Origin: Anaerolineaceae bacterium
GTDB lineage: Bacteria; Chloroflexota; Anaerolineae; Anaerolineales; Anaerolineaceae
Direction: 5' to 3'
DNA length: 9,343 nucleotides
NCBI GenBank assembly: GCA_003158355.1
Contig: PMIV01000103.1
Span: forward strand, 18,724 to 28,066
Shown here: positions 7,999-9,343 of the stretch, in pieces
Position numbering within the stretch: position 1 is the first letter of the stretch
Layout of the letters: each line of letters begins with the position of its first letter
Translations under genes and position numbers: made by a program
The notes under the pieces: model-generated
Told to the model about the DNA's origin: nothing
What the model saw: only the letters and a program-made list of their open reading frames with translations
The model's database searches: none

Positions 7999-9029
7999 CA
8001 GGCGCCTTCTTTCTCATTATCGGCTTTCAGCGACTGCATCATGGTCTTGATACGCAGCGGTTCCTCGTCAAAAATGTAGGTGATCGGCATCACCACCACT
8101 CCGCTGCCGCCAATGGCGCGCAGTTCGCGGATGGTGCGCAAGATGATCTCTCGCGCTACGATGATGTTGACCGCATACCAGTTTTGCGCGTCTTCTTTGA
8201 CCACAATGCGAGAGATGGTCGGCCCCTGCAGACCGGCGATGCTGCATTCGTTAAATATTCGCGCTGCAATCGCCTCGGGGGAATCGCCGCGCATATTGGC
8301 GAAGATCGCCAGGTCGCCACTGGCCCGCAGATGAGCCTCAAAGAACTCTAAAAGGGTCTTGGCAACTTCCAACGTTTGTTCGCTGCGGCGCAGAGACTGG
8401 CTGTTGGCGATCAATGCTGCCTGTGAACGCATGATGACGCCGTCATTCAACGGGCGCAGGCGGTTATCCCGCAGGGTCTGCCCCGAAGAGACAATGTCGC
8501 AGATCATATCGGCATAGCCGATGGTTGGAGCGGTTTCCAGTGTGCCTTCGGCCGGAATCAAGTTTGCTGTGATCCCCAATTTTTTCAAAAAGCGCTCGGT
8601 CAGGACCGGATACTTTGTCGCTACACGCAAGGTTTTTTCCATCTTAGCTGTCTTCGCGGCCAGATCAGCAGCGCTGTAGACGTCTGCCCAGGCTTCCGGC
8701 ACAGCCAGAGAAAGCATACACTCACCAAACCCCAATGCCTCGTGCAGCACCATCACATCGCCGTTATCACCGCGCCGTTCTTCCACCACATCCATCCCGG
8801 TGATGCCCAGGTCCACGCTGCCGTCGCGTACGCTGCCCACTATATCCGCTGGGCGTTGAAAAAGCACGGTAACCCCCGGCAAGCTGGGAATACTGGCTTC
8901 GTACTGGCGCGGATTGGGTTGGTAAACCCTCAATCCACAATCAGCCATAAAAGTCATGGCATTCTCGGCCAAGCGCCCTTTGGAAGGGAGTGATATGCGT
9001 ACATTCGTATTATTATTTTGGAGATACAT
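7998..9029 (-). CDS. hisG: ATP phosphoribosyltransferase, long form (HisG)
   Basis: First and committing enzyme of the pathway: ATP plus PRPP gives PR-ATP. From the ATG at 9029 the protein is 343 residues. It contains RISLPSKGRL (11-20), LFQRPADIVG (56-65), GITGMD (75-80), and the PRPP loop region around DIVSSGQTLRDN (178-189). A C-terminal ACT-like regulatory segment (about 270-320, AVNIIVAREI and VVVMPITYIF) marks the long, self-sufficient form that is feedback-inhibited by histidine and needs no HisZ. I chose 9029 because AAGGA sits seven bases upstream. A longer frame to 9092 would be translated through the leader terminator and has a poorly spaced ribosome binding site. It is the first gene of the operon, and hisC follows with a one-base overlap. 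Confidence 0.95.
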   Translation of the reverse strand: MYLQNNNTNVRISLPSKGRLAENAMTFMADCGLRVYQPNPRQYEASIPSLPGVTVLFQRPADIVGSVRDGSVDLGITGMDVVEERRGDNGDVMVLHEALGFGECMLSLAVPEAWADVYSAADLAAKTAKMEKTLRVATKYPVLTERFLKKLGITANLIPAEGTLETAPTIGYADMICDIVSSGQTLRDNRLRPLNDGVIMRSQAALIANSQSLRRSEQTLEVAKTLLEFFEAHLRASGDLAIFANMRGDSPEAIAARIFNECSIAGLQGPTISRIVVKEDAQNWYAVNIIVAREIILRTIRELRAIGGSGVVVMPITYIFDEEPLRIKTMMQSLKADNEKEGA

Positions 9030-9047
9030 CTTTCCATCCTTGGTGGG

Positions 9048-9081
9048 AAAATAAAAATCCCCCCGTTTGACCGGGGGGATT
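9048..9081 (-). terminator. Intrinsic terminator in the his leader (probable attenuator)
   Basis: On the minus strand a perfect 10-bp stem (AATCCCCCCG, 9081-9072, with CGGGGGGATT, 9065-9056) closes a 6-base loop and is followed by TTTTTATTTT overlapping its end. It lies between the predicted promoter and hisG, ending about 20 bases before the hisG start. As read from the promoter it would stop transcription before the operon unless prevented, which is the hallmark of an attenuator. No gene upstream ends close enough to need it: the nearest stop is at 9286, beyond the promoter. Confidence 0.88.
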
Positions 9082-9113
9082 CGCGAATTCATACCTTTTG
9101 AACTCAGGAACGC

Positions 9114-9185
9114 TTAACCAACCTCCAGGCCTTTTCCAGGGGGGTATGCATGGTGGTTCAAATGGAGGGATTGGTTTATTATCAT
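9114..9185 (-). CDS. Possible his leader peptide (23 codons, three His)
   Basis: A short frame on the minus strand runs from ATG at 9185-9183 to TAA at 9116-9114. Its middle reads S-L-H-L-N-H-H-A-Y (His codons at 9164-9162, 9155-9153 and 9152-9150). Three His in five positions just before a terminator and a his operon is what a ribosome-mediated attenuator would look like, though weaker than the seven-His run of E. coli. The ATG lies only about three bases after the predicted transcription start, so it would be translated as a leaderless or near-leaderless message. No Shine-Dalgarno is seen. The TAA overlaps the end of the leader hairpin's 3' arm. It could also be a chance ORF. Confidence 0.42.
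   Translation of the reverse strand: MIINQSLHLNHHAYPPGKGLEVG
9116..9176 (-). promoter_or_regulatory. His leader hairpin, putative attenuator element
   Basis: In the minus-strand transcript AACCAA plus CCTCCA (9176-9171 and 9168-9163, two bases bulged between) can pair with the contiguous TGGAGGTTGGTT (9127-9116). This gives a 12-bp stem around a 35-base loop. The 3' arm can also pair partly with the 5' arm of the terminator (GGAGGTT, 9126-9120, with AATCCCC, 9081-9075; one A-C mismatch and one G-U). That would make it a candidate antiterminator, the classic 1:2, 2:3, 3:4 layout. Pairings were found by eye; no folding energies were computed. Confidence 0.6.
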
Positions 9186-9194
9186 AGTGGTCTT

Positions 9195-9224
9195 ATCTTA
9201 CATTATTCTATAAGCCTTTGTCAA
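9195..9224 (-). promoter_or_regulatory. Sigma70-type promoter of the his operon
   Basis: On the minus strand a perfect -35 TTGACA (9224-9219) is followed after 18 bases by TAAGAT (9200-9195), a four-of-six match to TATAAT. The surrounding region is markedly AT-rich compared with the genes. Transcription would start near 9188, giving a leader of roughly 160 nt before hisG. The 9225-9285 stretch upstream is AT-rich with an eight-T run (minus strand, 9264-9257) but no convincing hairpin. Confidence 0.8.
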
Positions 9225-9285
9225 GCTTTTTTCTGATTTTGAGTATTTTGATTCCAAAAAAAACGAAATGGGGAAAAACGGATGA

Positions 9286-9342
9286 TTAATTGCCGAACGA
9301 TTTGGATGCCGCTGCCGCCCGTGTATGCACTTCCAGTTTTTC
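9286..9342 (-). CDS. C-terminal end of a probable LuxR/NarL-type HTH regulator (most of gene outside window)
   Basis: A minus-strand frame enters from the window edge and ends at TAA (9288-9286). The 18 visible residues begin KLEVHTRAAAAS, matching the end of the LuxR-type helix-turn-helix (the recognition helix region commonly reads xKLxVHTRxxAV). The family call rests on this short piece only. It reads in the same direction as the his operon and stops about 60 bases before the his promoter. No clear terminator hairpin separates them, so some read-through is possible. Whether it regulates the his genes cannot be judged. Confidence 0.6.
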   Translation of the reverse strand, partial: EKLEVHTRAAAASKSFGN

Positions 9343-9343
9343 A

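Noticed and set aside
9030..9092. Upstream extension of hisG to an ATG at 9092
   Set aside because: The 21 extra codons would run through the leader terminator stem and T-run. The AAAAGG before it is only one base from the ATG. The ATG at 9029 has a properly spaced Shine-Dalgarno and gives a normal HisG N-terminus.
9111..9124. T-box-like segment (AGGTTGGTTAAGCG on the minus strand) in the his leader
   Set aside because: It matches the T-box consensus at the ends, but the central ACC is replaced (UGGUUAAGCG instead of UGGNACCGCG). The leader is short and no stem I with AG bulge or specifier loop could be seen, so a tRNA-sensing T-box is not supported.
9149..9151. Alternative leader ORF starting ATG-CAT at 9151 on the minus strand
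   Set aside because: It has only one His codon, no Shine-Dalgarno, and begins in the loop of the hairpin. It is less convincing than the frame starting at 9185.
1..9343. CRISPR arrays, tRNA/rRNA genes, insertion sequences
   Set aside because: No regularly spaced direct repeats, tRNA-like cloverleaf, rRNA segments, transposase motifs or terminal inverted repeats were seen on either strand.

Overview
The window carries a complete, tightly packed histidine biosynthesis operon on the minus strand (about 9224 down to 1657). The right-hand end of a plus-strand ABC-exporter locus faces it (2-1637), and the last codons of another minus-strand gene lie at the far right edge. It reads as a free-living bacterium of moderate GC with dense coding, Shine-Dalgarno starts, intrinsic terminators and a sigma70-like promoter. 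The protein style (HisC with an RTFSKWAGLAG active-site segment, long-form HisG, separate HisI and HisE, a lipoprotein HlyD-type adaptor) would fit Chloroflexota such as Anaerolineae. That assignment is an impression and has not been tested.

Left part (2-1637, plus strand): the C-terminal two thirds of a LolD/MacB-type ABC ATPase, then after 7 bases a 393-residue HlyD/MacA-like adaptor with a lipoprotein signal. Together they look like part of a tripartite-type or MacAB-like exporter whose permease is not in the window. A strong hairpin at 1657-1693, with T-runs on both strands, separates this convergent pair of transcription units.

Middle and right (1744-9029, minus strand): transcription order is hisG, hisC, hisB, hisH, hisA, hisF, hisI, hisE, then a gene for an unassigned HAD-superfamily protein. 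Most junctions are 1-4 base overlaps or gaps under 10 bases, so translation is probably coupled. The set covers the pathway from PRPP/ATP to IGP (HisG, E, I, A, F+H), IGP dehydration (HisB) and transamination (HisC). Histidinol dehydrogenase (hisD) is absent. No known histidinol-phosphate phosphatase is present either; the terminal HAD protein is the obvious candidate.

Two features stand out. HisB carries an extra N-terminal domain of about 185 residues that is not the HAD phosphatase domain of enterobacterial HisB and that I do not recognise. Upstream of hisG there is a near-consensus promoter (9195-9224), then a leader of about 160 nt. The leader holds a 23-codon ORF with three His codons within five positions, a long hairpin overlapping that ORF, and a GC-rich intrinsic terminator (9048-9081) just before the hisG ribosome binding site. 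This arrangement points to transcription attenuation of the operon. The right edge (9286-9342) encodes what looks like the end of a LuxR-type helix-turn-helix regulator.
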